DNA of 64,000 nucleotides from contig OZ059900.1 of NCBI GenBank assembly GCA_964057225.1, positions 13,345,638 to 13,409,637 on the forward strand. Reading direction: 5' to 3'. Origin of the DNA: Auanema rhodensis. Taxonomy: Eukaryota; Nematoda; Chromadorea; Rhabditida; Rhabditidae. Made by a program: the position numbers and the translations under genes. The notes beneath the pieces were generated by a model. It ran no database searches, was not told where the DNA came from, and saw only the letters and a program-made list of their open reading frames with translations. Positions 26,601 to 39,306 of the stretch are shown here, piece after piece; the first letter of the stretch is position 1, and every line of letters starts with the position of its first letter.

Positions 26601-28609
26601 ATAAGTTTCCTGAATAGATTTGGTTTAATTACCCAAGTTAGAGGTAGTATCTCAATCTAACCAGAGAACTTCGGAGTTGGAAATACATTTTGGAAAGCAC
26701 ACCACGAGTGTGCAATATTGAAAACTGTCTGTCTTAGTATGATTATATGACACTATAGATGCCAAAGCAAAACAAATTTGAATATGAACATGACGCGTCT
26801 TTAACATTATAGTTTGACCGGATAAAGCTTTGTATAGCTTTGTATAGCTTTGTACACTGATCACATATACGGCGATAGGCTAGAACAGTTTATAAGTTTC
26901 CTGAATAGATTTGGTTTAATTACCCAAGTTAGAGGTAGTATCTTAATCTAACCAGAGAACTTCTGAGTTGGAAATACATTTTGGAAAGCACACCATGAGT
27001 GTGCAATATTGAAAACTGTCTGTCTTAGTATGATTATATGACACTATAGATGCCAAAGCAAAACAAATTTGAATATGAACATGACGCGTCTTTAACATTA
27101 TAGTTTGACCGGATAAAGCTTTGTATAGCTTTGTATAGCTTTGTACACTGATCACATATACGGCGATAGGCTAGAACAGTTCATAAGTTTCCTGAATAGA
27201 TTTGGTTTAATTACCCAAGTTAGAGGTAGTATCTCAATCTAACCAGAGAACTTCTGAGTTGGAAATTCATTTTGGAAAGCACACCATGAGTGTGCAATAT
27301 TGAAAACTGTCTGTCTTAGTATGATTATATGACACTATAGATGCCAAAGCAAAACAAATTTGAATATGAACATGACGCGTCTTTAACATTATAGTTTGAC
27401 CGGATAAAGCTTTGTATAGCTTTGTATAGCTTTGTACACTGATCACATATACGGCGATAGGCTAGAACAGTTCATAAGTTTCCTGAATAGATTTGGTTTA
27501 ATTACCCAAGTTAGAGGTAGTATCTCAATCTAACCAGAGAACTTCTGAGTTGGAAATACATTTTGGAAAGCACACCATGAGTGTGCAATATTAAAAACTG
27601 TCTGTCTTAGTATGATTATATGACACTATAGATGCCAAAGCAATATAAATTTGAATATGAACATGACGCGTCTTTTACATTATAGTTTGACCGGATAAAG
27701 CTTTGTATAGCTTTGTATAGCTTTGTACACTGATCACATATACGGCGAGAGGCTAGAACAGTTTATAAGTTTCCTGAATAGATTTGGTTTAATTACCCAA
27801 GTTAGAGGTAGTATCTCAATCTAACCAGAGAACTTCTGAGTTGGAAATACATTTTGGAAAGCACACCATGAGTGTGCAATATTGAAAACTGTCTGTCTTA
27901 GTATGATTATATGACACTATAGATGCCAAAGCAATATAAATTTGAATATGAACATGACGCGTCTTTTACATTATAGTTTGACCGGATAAAGCTTTGTATA
28001 GCTTTGTATAGCTTTGTACACTGATCACATATACGGCGATAGGCTAGAACAGTTCATAAGTTTCCTGAATAGATTTGGTTTAATTACCCAAGTTAGAGGT
28101 AGTATCTCAATCTAACCAGAGAACTTCTGAGTTGGAAATACATTTTGGAAAGCACACCATGAGTGTGCAATATTAAAAACTGTCTGTCTTAGTATGATTA
28201 TATGACACTATAGATGCCAAAGCAAAACAAATTTGAATATGAACATGACGCGTCTTTTACATTATAGTTTGACCGGATAAAGCTTTGTATAGCTTTGTAC
28301 ACTGATCACATATACGGCGATAGGCTAGAACAGTTCATAAGTTTCCTGGATAGATTTGGTTTAATTACCCAAGTTAGAGGTAGTATCTCAATCTAACCAG
28401 AGAACTTCTGAGTTGGAAATACATTTTGGAAAGCACACCATGAGTGTGCAATATTGAAAACTGTCTGTCTTAGTATGATTATATGACACTATAGATGCCA
28501 AAGCAAAACAAATTTGAATATGAACATGACCCGTCTTTTACATTATAGTTTGACCGGATAAAGCTTTGTATAGCTTTGTATAGCTTTGTACACTGATCAC
28601 ATATACGGC
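23683..28609 (+). repeat. 17-monomer expanded HOR, copy 3 (4927 bp)
   Basis: Starts are at 23683, 23964, 24255, 24546, 24837, 25128, 25419, 25710, 26001, 26292, 26583, 26874, 27165, 27456, 27747, 28038 and 28319; 23683 and 28038 are 281 bp. It begins with the CATCATACTTTG marker and ends with a GACCCG monomer, like its relatives. The extra length comes from extra rounds of the trimer AATTCATTTT, CGGAG/CACGAG, ATCTTAATC. The unit therefore shows one HOR nested in another. The TATAAA variant (189/191) is last seen in the monomer at 27747. Confidence 0.9.
25419..27164 (+). repeat. 873-bp trimer, two tandem copies inside the 17-monomer HOR
   Basis: Trimers 25419-26291 and 26292-27164 each contain, in order, an AATTCATTTT monomer, a CTTCGGAG/CACGAG monomer and an ATCTTAATC monomer, all 291 bp with TTTAACATT. 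The trimer also occurs once at 24255-25127 and once each at 17592-18464 and 21064-21936. Its tandem presence only here marks it as the unit that was amplified. Confidence 0.9.
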
Positions 28610-30054
28610 GAGAGGCTAGAACAGTTTATAAGTTTCCTGAATAGATTTGGTTTAATTACCCAAGTTAGAGGTAGTATCTCAATCTAACCAGAGAACTTCT
28701 GAGTTGGAAATACATTTTGGAAAGCACACCATGAGTGTGCAATATTAAAAACTGTCTGTCTTAGTATGATTATATGACACTATAGATGCCAAAGCAAAAC
28801 AAATTTGAATATGAACATGACGCGTCTTTTACATCATACTTTGACCGGATAAAGCTTTGGATAGCTTTGTACACTGATCACATATACGGCGATAGGCTAG
28901 AACAGTTTATAAGTTTCCTGAATAGATTTGGTTTAATTACCCAAGTTAGAGGTAGTATCTCAATCTAACCAGAGAACTTCTGAGTTGGAAATTCATTTTG
29001 GAAAGCACACCATGAGTGTGCAATATTGAAAACTGTCTGTCTTAGTATGATTATATGACACTATAGATGCCAAAGCAAAACAAATTTGAATATGAACATG
29101 ACGCGTCTTTAACATTATAGTTTGACCGGATAAAGCTTTGTATAGCTTTGTATAGCTTTGTACACTGATCACATATACGGCGATAGGCTAGAACAGTTCA
29201 TAAGTTTCCTGAATAGATTTGGTTTAATTACCCAAGTTAGAGGTAGTATCTCAATCTAACCAGAGAACTTCGGAGTTGGAAATACATTTTGGAAAGCACA
29301 CCACGAGTGTGCAATATTGAAAACTGTCTGTCTTAGTATGATTATATGACACTATAGATGCCAAAGCAAAACAAATTTGAATATGAACATGACGCGTCTT
29401 TAACATTATAGTTTGACCGGATAAAGCTTTGTATAGCTTTGTATAGCTTTGTACACTGATCACATATACGGCGATAGGCTAGAACAGTTCATAAGTTTCC
29501 TGAATAGATTTGGTTTAATTACCCAAGTTAGAGGTAGTATCTCAATCTAACCAGAGAACTTCTGAGTTGGAAATTCATTTTGGAAAGCACACCATGAGTG
29601 TGCAATATTGAAAACTGTCTGTCTTAGTATGATTATATGACACTATAGATGCCAAAGCAAAACAAATTTGAATATGAACATGACGCGTCTTTAACATTAT
29701 AGTTTGACCGGATAAAGCTTTGTATAGCTTTGTATAGCTTTGTACACTGATCACATATACGGCGAGAGGCTAGAACAGTTTATAAGTTTCCTGGATAGAT
29801 TTGGTTTAATTACCCAAGTTAGAGGTAGTATCTCAATCTAACCAGAGAACTTCTGAGTTGGAAATACATTTTGGAAACCACACCATGAGTGTGCAATATT
29901 GAAAACTGTCTGTCTTAGTATGATTATATGACACTATAGATGCCAAAGCAAAACAAATTTGAATATGAACATGACGCGTCTTTAACATTATAGTTTGACC
30001 GGATAAAGCTTTGTATAGCTTTGTATAGCTTTGTACACTGATCACATATACGGC
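28610..30054 (+). repeat. Partial fourth copy of the 3.2-4.9-kb HOR
   Basis: Starts are at 28610, 28891, 29182, 29473 and 29764. The first is the 281-bp CATCATACTTTG marker, followed by AATTCATTTT, CGGAG/CACGAG and AATTCATTTT monomers. The copy then breaks into a GAGAGG/GGAT monomer at 29764 with a private AAACCACACC change and TTTAACATT. This is the last clear member of the family in the window. Confidence 0.87.
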
Positions 30055-30907
30055 GATAGGCTAGAACAGTTCATAAGTTTCCTGAATAGATTTGGTTTAA
30101 TTACCCAAGTTAGAGGTAGTATCTCAATCTAACCAGAGAACTTCGGAGTTGGAAATACATTTTGGAAAGCACACCACGAGTGTGCAATATTGAAAACTGT
30201 CTGTCTTAGTATGATTATATGACACTATAGATGCCAAAGCAAAACAAATTTGAATATGAACATGACGCGTCTTTTACATTATAGTTTGACCGGATAAAGC
30301 TTTGTATAGCTTTGTATAGCTTTGTACAATGATCACATATACGGCGATAGGCTAGAACAGTTCATAAGTTTCCTGAATAGATTTGGTTTAATTACCCAAG
30401 TTAGAGGTAGTATCTCAATCTAACCAGAGAACTTCTGAGTTGGAAATACATTTTGGAAAGCACACCATGAGTGTGCAATATTGAAAACTGTCTGTCTTAG
30501 TATGATTATATGACACTATAGATGCCAAAGCAAAACAATTTTGAATATGAACATGACGCGTCTTTTACATTATAGTTTGACCGGATAAAGCTTTGTATAG
30601 CTTTGTACACTGATCACATATACGGCGATAGGCTAGAACAGTTCATAAGTTTCCTGGATAGATTTGGTTTAATTACCCAAGTTAGAGGTAGTATCTCAAT
30701 CTAACCAGAGAACTTCTGAGTTGGAAATACATTTTGGAAAGCACACCATGAGTGTGCAATATTGAAAACTGTCTGTCTTAGTATGATTATATGACACTAT
30801 AGATGCCAAAGCAAAACAATTTTGAATATGAACATGACGCGTCTTTTACATTATAGTTTGACCGGATAAAGCTTTGTATAGCTTTGTACACTGATCACAT
30901 ATACGGC

Positions 30908-31489
30908 GATAGGCTAGAACAGTTCATAAGTTTCCTGGATAGATTTGGTTTAATTACCCAAGTTAGAGGTAGTATCTCAATCTAACCAGAGAACTTCTGA
31001 GTTGGAAATACATTTTGGAAAGCACACCATGAGTGTGCAATATTGACTACTGTCTGTCTTAGTATGATTATATGACACTATAGATGCCAAAGCAAAATAA
31101 ATTTGAATATGAACATGACGCGTCTTTTACATTATAGTTTGACCGGATAAAGCTTTGTATAGCTTTGTATAGCTTTGTACACTGATCACATATACGGCGA
31201 TAGGCTAGAACAGTTCATAAGTTTCCTGGATAGATTTGGTTTAATTACCCAAGTTAGAGGTAGTATCTCAATCTAACCAGAGAACTTCTGAGTTGGAAAT
31301 ACATTTTGGAAAGCACACCATGAGTGTGCAATATTGACTACTGTCTGTCTTAGTATGATTATATGACACTATAGATGCCAAAGCAAAATAAATTTGAATA
31401 TGAACATGACGCGTCTTTTACATTATAGTTTGACCGGATAAAGCTTTGTATAGCTTTGTATAGCTTTGTACACTGATCACATATACGGC
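30908..31489 (+). repeat. Twin monomers sharing a rare GACTAC change
   Basis: The two adjacent 291-bp monomers (30908 and 31199) both read ATTGACTACTGTC where all others have ATTGAAAACTGTC, and both have AAAATAAATT. I saw the GACTAC change nowhere else. The pair is a recent single-monomer tandem duplication. The monomer at 31771 keeps the AAAATAAATT mark but not GACTAC. Confidence 0.9.
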
Positions 31490-33329
31490 GATAGGCTAGA
31501 ACAGTTCATAAGTTTCCTGGATAGATTTGGTTTAATTACCCAAGTTAGAGGTAGTATCTCAATCTAACCAGAGAACTTCTGAGTTGGAAATACATTTTGG
31601 AAAGCACACCATGAGTGTGCAATATTGAAAACTGTCTGTCTTAGTATGATTATATGACACTATAGATGCCAAAGCAAAACAATTTTGAATATGAACATGA
31701 CGCGTCTTTTACATTATAGTTTGACCGGATAAAGCTTTGTATAGCTTTGTACACTGATCACATATACGGCGATAGGCTAGAACAGTTCATAAGTTTCCTG
31801 GATAGATTTGGTTTAATTACCCAAGTTAGAGGTAGTATCTCAATCTAACCAGAGAACTTCTGAGTTGGAAATACATTTTGGAAAGCACACCATGAGTGTG
31901 CAATATTGAAAACTGTCTGTCTTAGTATGATTATATGACACTATAGATGCCAAAGCAAAATAAATTTGAATATGAACATGACGCGTCTTTTACATTATAG
32001 TTTGACCGGATAAAGCTTTGTATAGCTTTGTATAGCTTTGTACACTGATCACATATACGGCGATAGGCTAGAACAGTTCATAAGTTTCCTGGATAGATTT
32101 GGTTTAATTACCCAAGTTAGAGGTAGTATCTCAATCTAACCAGAGAACTTCTGAGTTGGAAATACATTTTGGAAAGCACACCATGAGTGTGCAATATTGA
32201 AAACTGTCTGTCTTAGTATGATTATATGACACTATAGATGCCAAAGCAAAACAAATTTGAATATGAACATGACGCGTCTTTTACATTATAGTTTGACCGG
32301 ATAAAGCTTTGTATAGCTTTGTATAGCTTTGTACACTGATCACATATACGGCGATAGGCTAGAACAGTTCATAAGTTTCCTGGATAGATTTGGTTTAATT
32401 ACCCAAGTTAGAGGTAGTATCTCAATCTAACCAGAGAACTTCTGAGTTGGAAATACATTTTGGAAAGCACACCATGAGTGTGCAATATTGAAAACTGTCT
32501 GTCTTAGTATGATTATATGACACTATAGATGCCAAAGCGAAACAAATTTGAATATGAACATGACGCGTCTTTTACATTATAGTTTGACCGGATAAAGCTT
32601 TGTATAGCTTTGTATAGCTTTGTACACTGATCACATATACGGCGATAGGCTAGAACAGTTCATAAGTTTCCTGGATAGATTTGGTTTAATTACCCAAGTT
32701 AGAGGTAGTATCTCAATCTAACCAGAGAACTTCTGAGTTAGAAATACATTTTGGAAAGCACACCATGAGTGTGCAATATTGAAAACTGTCTGTCTTAGTA
32801 TGATTATATGACACTATAGATGCCAAAGCAAAACAAATTTGAATATGAACATGACGCGTCTTTTACATTATACTTTGACCGGATAAAGCTTTGGATAGCT
32901 TGGTACACTGATCACATATACGGCGATAGGCTAGAACAGTTCATAAGTTTCCTGGATAGATTTGGTTTAATTACCCAAGTTAGAGGTAGTATCTCAATCT
33001 AACCAGAGAACTTCTGAGTTGGAAATACATTTTGGAAAGCACACCATGAGTGTGCAATATTGAAAACTGTCTGTCTTAGTATGATTATATGACACTATAG
33101 ATGCCAAAGCAAAACAAATTTGAATATGAACATGACGCGTCTTTTACATTATAGTTTGACCGGATAAAGCTTTGTATAGCTTTGTATAGCTTTGTACACT
33201 GATCACATATACGGCGATAGGCTAGAACAGTTCATAAGTTTCCTGGATAGATTTGGTTTAATTACCCAAGTTAGAGGTAGTATCTCAATCTAACCAGAGA
33301 ACTTCTGAGTTGGAAATACATTTTGGAAA

Positions 33330-33346
33330 GCACACCATGAGTGTGC
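33330..33346. repeat. Short inverted repeat in every full monomer
   Basis: GCACAC-CATGA-GTGTGC is a perfect 6-bp stem around a 5-base loop, at monomer positions 115-131. It is present in all full monomers, and I noticed only four stem changes in 222 copies: near 6758-6774, 29878-29894, 35357-35373 and 40855-40871. The common T123C change (CACGAG) falls in the loop and leaves the stem intact. It could be a binding site for a dimeric protein or a small cruciform. No known motif is recognised, and its conservation may only reflect array homogenisation. Confidence 0.75.
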
Positions 33347-33455
33347 AATATTGAAAACTGTCTGTCTTAGTATGATTATATGACACTATAGATGCCAAAG
33401 CAAAACAAATTTGAATATGAACATGACGCGTCTTTTACATTATAGTTTGACCGGA

Positions 33456-33485
33456 TAAAGCTTTGTATAGCTTTGTATAGCTTTG
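33456..33485 (+). repeat. Internal 10-bp decamer tract (length switch of the monomer)
   Basis: Three imperfect units lie in tandem: TAAAGCTTTG, TATAGCTTTG, TATAGCTTTG. The monomer length class is set almost wholly by this tract: two units give 281 bp, three give 291 bp and four (only at 14641-14680) give 301 bp. The second unit is often GATAGCTTTG (T251G). The step of 10 bp is close to one turn of B-DNA. The tract looks like a minisatellite nested in the satellite, expected to expand and contract by slippage or unequal exchange. Functional meaning is unknown. Confidence 0.93.
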
Positions 33486-34088
33486 TACACTGATCACATA
33501 TACGGCGATAGGCTAGAACAGTTCATAAGTTTCCTGGATAGATTTGGTTTAATTACCCAAGTTAGAGGTAGTATCTCAATCTAACCAGAGAACTTCTGAG
33601 TTGGAAATACATTTTGGAAAGCACACCATGAGTGTGCAATATTGAAAACTGTCTGTCTTAGTATGATTATATGACACTATAGATGCCAAAGCAAAACAAA
33701 TTTGAATATGAACATGACGCGTCTTTTACATTATAGTTTGACCGGATAAAGCTTTGTATAGCTTTGTATAGCTTTGTACACTGATCACATATACGGCGAT
33801 AGGCTAGAACAGTTCATAAGTTTCCTGGATAGATTTGGTTTAATTACCCAAGTTAGAGGTAGTATCTCAATCTAACCAGAGAACTTCTGAGTTGGAAATA
33901 CATTTTGGAAAGCACACCATGAGTGTGCAATATTGAAAACTGTCTGTCTTAGTATGATTATATGACACTATAGATGCCAAAGCAAAACAAATTTGAATAT
34001 GAACATGACGCGTCTTTTACATTATAGTTTGACCGGATAAAGCTTTGTATAGCTTTGTATAGCTTTGTACAATGATCACATATACGGC

Positions 34089-36396
34089 GATAGGCTAGAA
34101 CAGTTCATAAGTTTCCTGAATAGATTTGGTTTAATTACCCAAGTTAGAGGTAGTATCTCAATCTAACCAGAGAACTTCTGAGTTGTAAATACATTTTGGA
34201 AAGCACACCATGAGTGTGCAATATTGAAAACTGTCTGTCTTAGTATGATTATATGACACTATAGATGCCAAAGCAAAACAATTTTGAATATGAACATGAC
34301 GCGTCTTTTACATTATAGTTTGACCGGATAAAGCTTTGTATAGCTTTGTACACTGATCACATATACGGCGATAGGCTAGAACAGTTCATAAGTTTCCTGG
34401 ATAGATTTGGTTTAATTACCCAAGTTAGAGGTAGTATCTCAATCTAACCAGAGAACTTCTGAGTTGGAAATACATTTTGGAAAGCACACCATGAGTGTGC
34501 AATATTGAAAACTGTCTGTCTTAGTATGATTATATGACACTATAGATGCCAAAGCAAAACAAATTTGAATATGAACATGACGCGTCTTTTACATTATAGT
34601 TTGACCGGATAAAGCTTTGTATAGCTTTGTATAGCTTTGTACACTGATCACATATACGGCGATAGGCTAGAACAGTTCATAAGTTTCCTGGATAGATTTG
34701 GTTTAATTACCCAAGTTAGAGGTAGTATCTCAATCTAACCAGAGAACTTCTGAGTTGGAAATACATTTTGGAAAGCACACCATGAGTGTGCAATATTGAA
34801 AACTGTCTGTCTTAGTATGATTATAGGACACTATAGATGCCAAAGCAAAACAAATTTGAATATGAACATGACGCGTCTTTTACATTATAGTTTGACCGGA
34901 TAAAGCTTTGTATAGCTTTGTATAGCTTTGTACACTGATCACATATACGGCGATAGGCTAGAACAGTTCATAAGTTTCCTGAATAGATTTGGTTTAATTA
35001 CCCAAGTTAGAGGTAGTATCTCAATCTAACCAGAGAACTTCTGAGTTGGAAATACATTTTGGAAAGCACACCATGAGTGTGCAATATTGAAAACTGTCTG
35101 TCTTAGTATGATTATATGACACTATAGATGCCAAAGCAAAACAAATTTGAATATGAACATGACGCGTCTTTTACATTATAGTTTGACCGGATAAAGCTTT
35201 GTATAGCTTTGTATAGCTTTGTACAATGATCACATATACGGCGATAGGCTAGAACAGTTCATAAGTTTCCTGAATAGATTTGGTTTAATTACCCAAGTTA
35301 GAGGTAGTATCTCAATCTAACCAGAGAACTTCTGAGTTGGAAATACATTTTGGAAAGCACACCATGAGTGTGAAATATTGAAAACTGTCTGTCTTAGTAT
35401 GATTATATGACACTATAGATGCCAAAGCAAAACAATTTTGAATATGAACATGACGCGTCTTTTACATTATAGTTTGACCGGATAAAGCTTTGTATAGCTT
35501 TGTACACTGATCACATATACGGCGATAGGCTAGAACAGTTCATAAGTTTCCTGGATAGATTTGGTTTAATTACCCAAGTTAGAGGTAGTATCTCAATCTA
35601 ACCAGAGAACTTCTGAGTTGGAAATACATTTTGGAAAGCACACCATGAGTGTGCAATATTGAAAACTGTCTGTCTTAGTATGATTATATGACACTATAGA
35701 TGCCAAAGCAAAACAAATTTGAATATGAACATGACGCGTCTTTTACATTATAGTTTGACCGGATAAAGCTTTGTATAGCTTTGTATAGCTTTGTACACTG
35801 ATCACATATACGGCGATAGGCTAGAACAGTTCATAAGTTTCCTGGATAGATTTGGTTTAATTACCCAAGTTAGAGGTAGTATCTCAATCTAACCAGAGAA
35901 CTTCTGAGTTGGAAATACATTTTGGAAAGCACACCATGAGTGTGCAATATTGAAAACTGTCTGTCTTAGTATGATTATATGACACTATAGATGCCAAAGC
36001 AAAACAAATTTGAATATGAACATGACGCGTCTTTTACATTATAGTTTGACCGGATAAAGCTTTGTATAGCTTTGTATAGCTTTGTACACTGATCACATAT
36101 ACGGCGATAGGCTAGAACAGTTCATAAGTTTCCTGGATAGATTTGGTTTAATTACCCAAGTTAGAGGTAGTATCTCAATCTAACCAGAGAACTTCTGAGT
36201 TGGAAATACATTTTGGAAAGCACACCATGAGTGTGCAATATTGAAAACTGTCTGTCTTAGTATGATTATATGACACTATAGATGCCAAAGCAAAACAAAT
36301 TTGAATATGAACATGACGCGTCTTTTACATTATAGTTTGACCGGATAAAGCTTTGTATAGCTTTGTATAGCTTTGTACACTGATCACATATACGGC
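34089..36396 (+). repeat. 1154-bp tetramer, about two copies
   Basis: Starts are at 34089, 34370, 34661, 34952, then 35243, 35524, 35815 and 36106. Each tetramer opens with a 281-bp CAATTTTG monomer preceded by a monomer ending in TACAATGATC (33798, 34952). The fourth monomer differs between copies (A31/TACAATG at 34952; G31/TACACTG at 36106), so the match is good for three of four positions. Private changes are GAGTTGTAAAT near 34184, TTATAGGACAC near 34824 and GTGTGAAATATT near 35371. Confidence 0.75.
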
Positions 36397-38142
36397 GATA
36401 GGCTAGAACAGTTCATAAGTTTCCTGGATAGATTTGGTTTAATTACCCAAGTTAGAGGTAGTATCTCAATCTAACCAGAGAACTTCTGAGTTGGAAATAC
36501 ATTTTGGAAAGCACACCATGAGTGTGCAATATTGAAAACTGTCTGTCTTAGTATGATTATATGACACTATAGATGCCAAAGCAAAACAAATTTGAATATG
36601 AACATGACGCGTCTTTTACATTATAGTTTGACCGGATAAAGCTTTGTATAGCTTTGTATAGCTTTGTACACTGATCACATATACGGCGATAGGCTAGAAC
36701 AGTTCATAAGTTTCCTGGATAGATTTGGTTTAATTACCCAAGTTAGAGGTAGTATCTCAATCTAACCAGAGAACTTCTGAGTTGGAAATACATTTTGGAA
36801 AGCACACCATGAGTGTGCAATATTGAAAACTGTCTGTCTTAGTATGATTATATGACACTATAGATGCCAAAGCAAAACAAATTTGAATATGAACATGACG
36901 CGTCTTTTACATTATAGTTTGACCGGATAAAGCTTTTTATAGCTTTGTATAGCTTTGTACACTGATCACATATACGGCGATAGGCTAGAACAGTTCATAA
37001 GTTTCCTGGATAGATTTGGTTTAATTACCCAAGTTAGAGGTAGTATCTCAATCTAACCAGAGAACTTCTGAGTTGGAAATACATTTTGGAAAGCACACCA
37101 TGAGTGTGCAATATTGAAAACTGTCTGTCTTAGTATGATTATATGACACTATAGATGCCAAAGCAAAACAAATTTGAATATGAACATGACGCGTCTTTTA
37201 CATTATAGTTTGACCGGATAAAGCTTTGTATAGCTTTGTATAGCTTTGTACACTGATCACATATACGGCGATAGGCTAGAACAGTTCATAAGTTTCCTGG
37301 ATAGATTTGGTTTAATTACCCAAGTTAGAGGTAGTATCTCAATCTAACCAGAGAACTTCTGAGTTGGAAATACATTTTGGAAAGCACACCATGAGTGTGC
37401 AATATTGAAAACTGTCTGTCTTAGTATGATTATATGACACTATAGATGCCAAAGCAAAACAAATTTGAATATGAACATGACGCGTCTTTTACATTATAGT
37501 TTGACCGGATAAAGCTTTGTATAGCTTTGTATAGCTTTGTACAATGATCACATATACGGCGATAGGCTAGAACAGTTCATAAGTTTCCTGAATAGATTTG
37601 GTTTAATTACCCAAGTTAGAGGTAGTATCTCAATCTAACCAGAGAACTTCTGAGTTAGAAATACATTTTGGAAAGCACACCATGAGTGTGCAATATTGAA
37701 AACTGTCTGTCTTAGTATGATTATATGACACTATAGATGCCAAAGCAAAACAAATTTGAATATGAACATGACGCGTCTTTTACATTATAGTTTGACCGGA
37801 TAAAGCTTTGTATAGCTTTGTATAGCTTTGTACACTGATCACATATACGGCGATAGGCTAGAACAGTTCATAAGTTTCCTGAATAGATTTGGTTTAATTA
37901 CCCAAGTTAGAGGTAGTATCTCAATCTAACCAGAGAACTTCTGAGTTGGAAATACATTTTGGAAAGCACACCATGAGTGTGCAATATTGAAAACTGTCTG
38001 TCTTAGTATGATTATATGACACTATAGATGCCAAAGCAAAACAAATTTGAATATGAACATGACGCGTCTTTTACATTATAGTTTGACCGGATAAAGCTTT
38101 GTATAGCTTTGTATAGCTTTGTACACTGATCACATATACGGC
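35524..38142 (+). repeat. Run of nearly identical 291-bp monomers
   Basis: Starts are at 35524, 35815, 36106, 36397, 36688, 36979, 37270, 37561 and 37852. The seven monomers from 35524 to 37560 all have G31, AAAACAAATT and a three-unit tract, and differ only by rare private changes such as GCTTTTTATAGC near 36934 and TACAATGATC at the end of 37270. The last two have A31. This is the most homogeneous stretch of 291-bp monomers in the window, with no higher-order pattern visible. Confidence 0.88.
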
Positions 38143-39306
38143 GATAGGCTAGAACAGTTCATAAGTTTCCTGAATAGATTTGGTTTAATTACCCAAGTTA
38201 GAGGTAGTATCTCAATCTAACCAGAGAACTTCTGAGTTGGAAATACATTTTGGAAAGCACACCATGAGTGTGCAATATTGAAAACTGTCTGTCTTAGTAT
38301 GATTATATGACACTATAGATGCCAAAGCAAAACAAATTTGAATATGAACATGACGCGTCTTTAACATTATAGTTTGACCGGATAAAGCTTTGTATAGCTT
38401 TGTATAGCTTTGTACACTGATCACATATACGGCGATAGGCTAGAACACTTCATAAGTTTCCTGAATAGATTTGGTTTAATTACCCAAGTTAGAGGTAGTA
38501 TCTCAATCTAACCAGAGAACTTCGGAGTTGGAAATACATTTTGGAAAGCACACCACGAGTGTGCAATATTGAAAACTGTCTGTCTTAGTATGATTATATG
38601 ACACTATAGATGCCAAAGCAAAACAAATTTGAATATGAACATGACGCGTCTTTTACATTATAGTTTGACCGGATAAAGCTTTGTATAGCTTTGTATAGCT
38701 TTGTACACTGATCACATATACGGCGATAGGCTAGAACAGTTCATAAGTTTCCTGAATAGATTTGGTTTAATTACCCAAGTTAGAGGTAGTATCTCAATCT
38801 AACCAGAGAACTTCTGAGTTGGAAATACATTTTGGAAAGCACACCATGAGTGTGCAATATTGAAAACTGTCTGTCTTAGTATGATTATATGACACTATAG
38901 ATGCCAAAGCAAAACAAATTTGAATATGAACATGACGCGTCTTTAACATTATAGTTTGACCGGATAAAGCTTTGTATAGCTTTGTATAGCTTTGTACACT
39001 GATCACATATACGGCGATAGGCTAGAACACTTCATAAGTTTCCTGAATAGATTTGGTTTAATTACCCAAGTTAGAGGTAGTATCTCAATCTAACCAGAGA
39101 ACTTCGGAGTTGGAAATACATTTTGGAAAGCACACCACGAGTGTGCAATATTGAAAACTGTCTGTCTTAGTATGATTATATGACACTATAGATGCCAAAG
39201 CAAAACAAATTTGAATATGAACATGACGCGTCTTTTACATTATAGTTTGACCGGATAAAGCTTTGTATAGCTTTGTATAGCTTTGTACAATGATCACATA
39301 TACGGC
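38143..39306 (+). repeat. 582-bp dimer, two copies
   Basis: Dimers are 38143-38724 and 38725-39306. Each joins a TTTAACATT monomer to a monomer with GAACACTTCAT, CTTCGGAG and CACGAG. The copies differ at the end of the second one (TACAATGATC at 39286-39295). A related but changed pair is at 40160-40740. Confidence 0.9.

Larger units (their letters stand above)
33216..33506 (+). repeat. Representative 291-bp monomer, used as consensus frame
   Basis: This copy has no private change and serves as the coordinate frame. Landmarks (monomer position): inverted repeat 115-131, CTATAG 171-176, CAAATTTG 191-198, ACGCGT (MluI) 211-216, decamer tract 241-270 with AAGCTT (HindIII) at 243-248, TGATCA (BclI) 276-281. 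Recurrent diagnostic variants: 3 T/G, 18 C/T, 31 G/A, 71 C/T or C/A, 72 A/C, 91 T/G, 103 A/T, 123 T/C, 138 G/A, 189 A/T with 191 C/T, 194 A/T, 213 G/C, 217 C/G, 221 T/A, 226 T/C, 227 A/G, 230 G/C, 238 G/T, 251 T/G, 275 C/A. These combine into the monomer types that define the higher-order units. Base count gives 102 G+C of 291. Confidence 0.95.
30055..34088 (+). repeat. Simple monomer region with first CAATTTTG variants
   Basis: Starts are at 30055, 30346, 30627, 30908, 31199, 31490, 31771, 32062, 32353, 32644, 32925, 33216, 33507 and 33798; 30346, 30627, 31490 and 32644 are 281 bp. The A194T variant (CAATTTTG) appears here for the first time. Most copies have G at 31 and AAAACAAATT at 187-196, with single private changes such as AGCGAAAC near 32536 and GAGTTAGAAAT near 32694. 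The monomer at 32644 has GGATAGCTTGG and a TATACTTTG that opens the frame at 32820-33002. From 32925 the copies are nearly identical. Confidence 0.88.
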
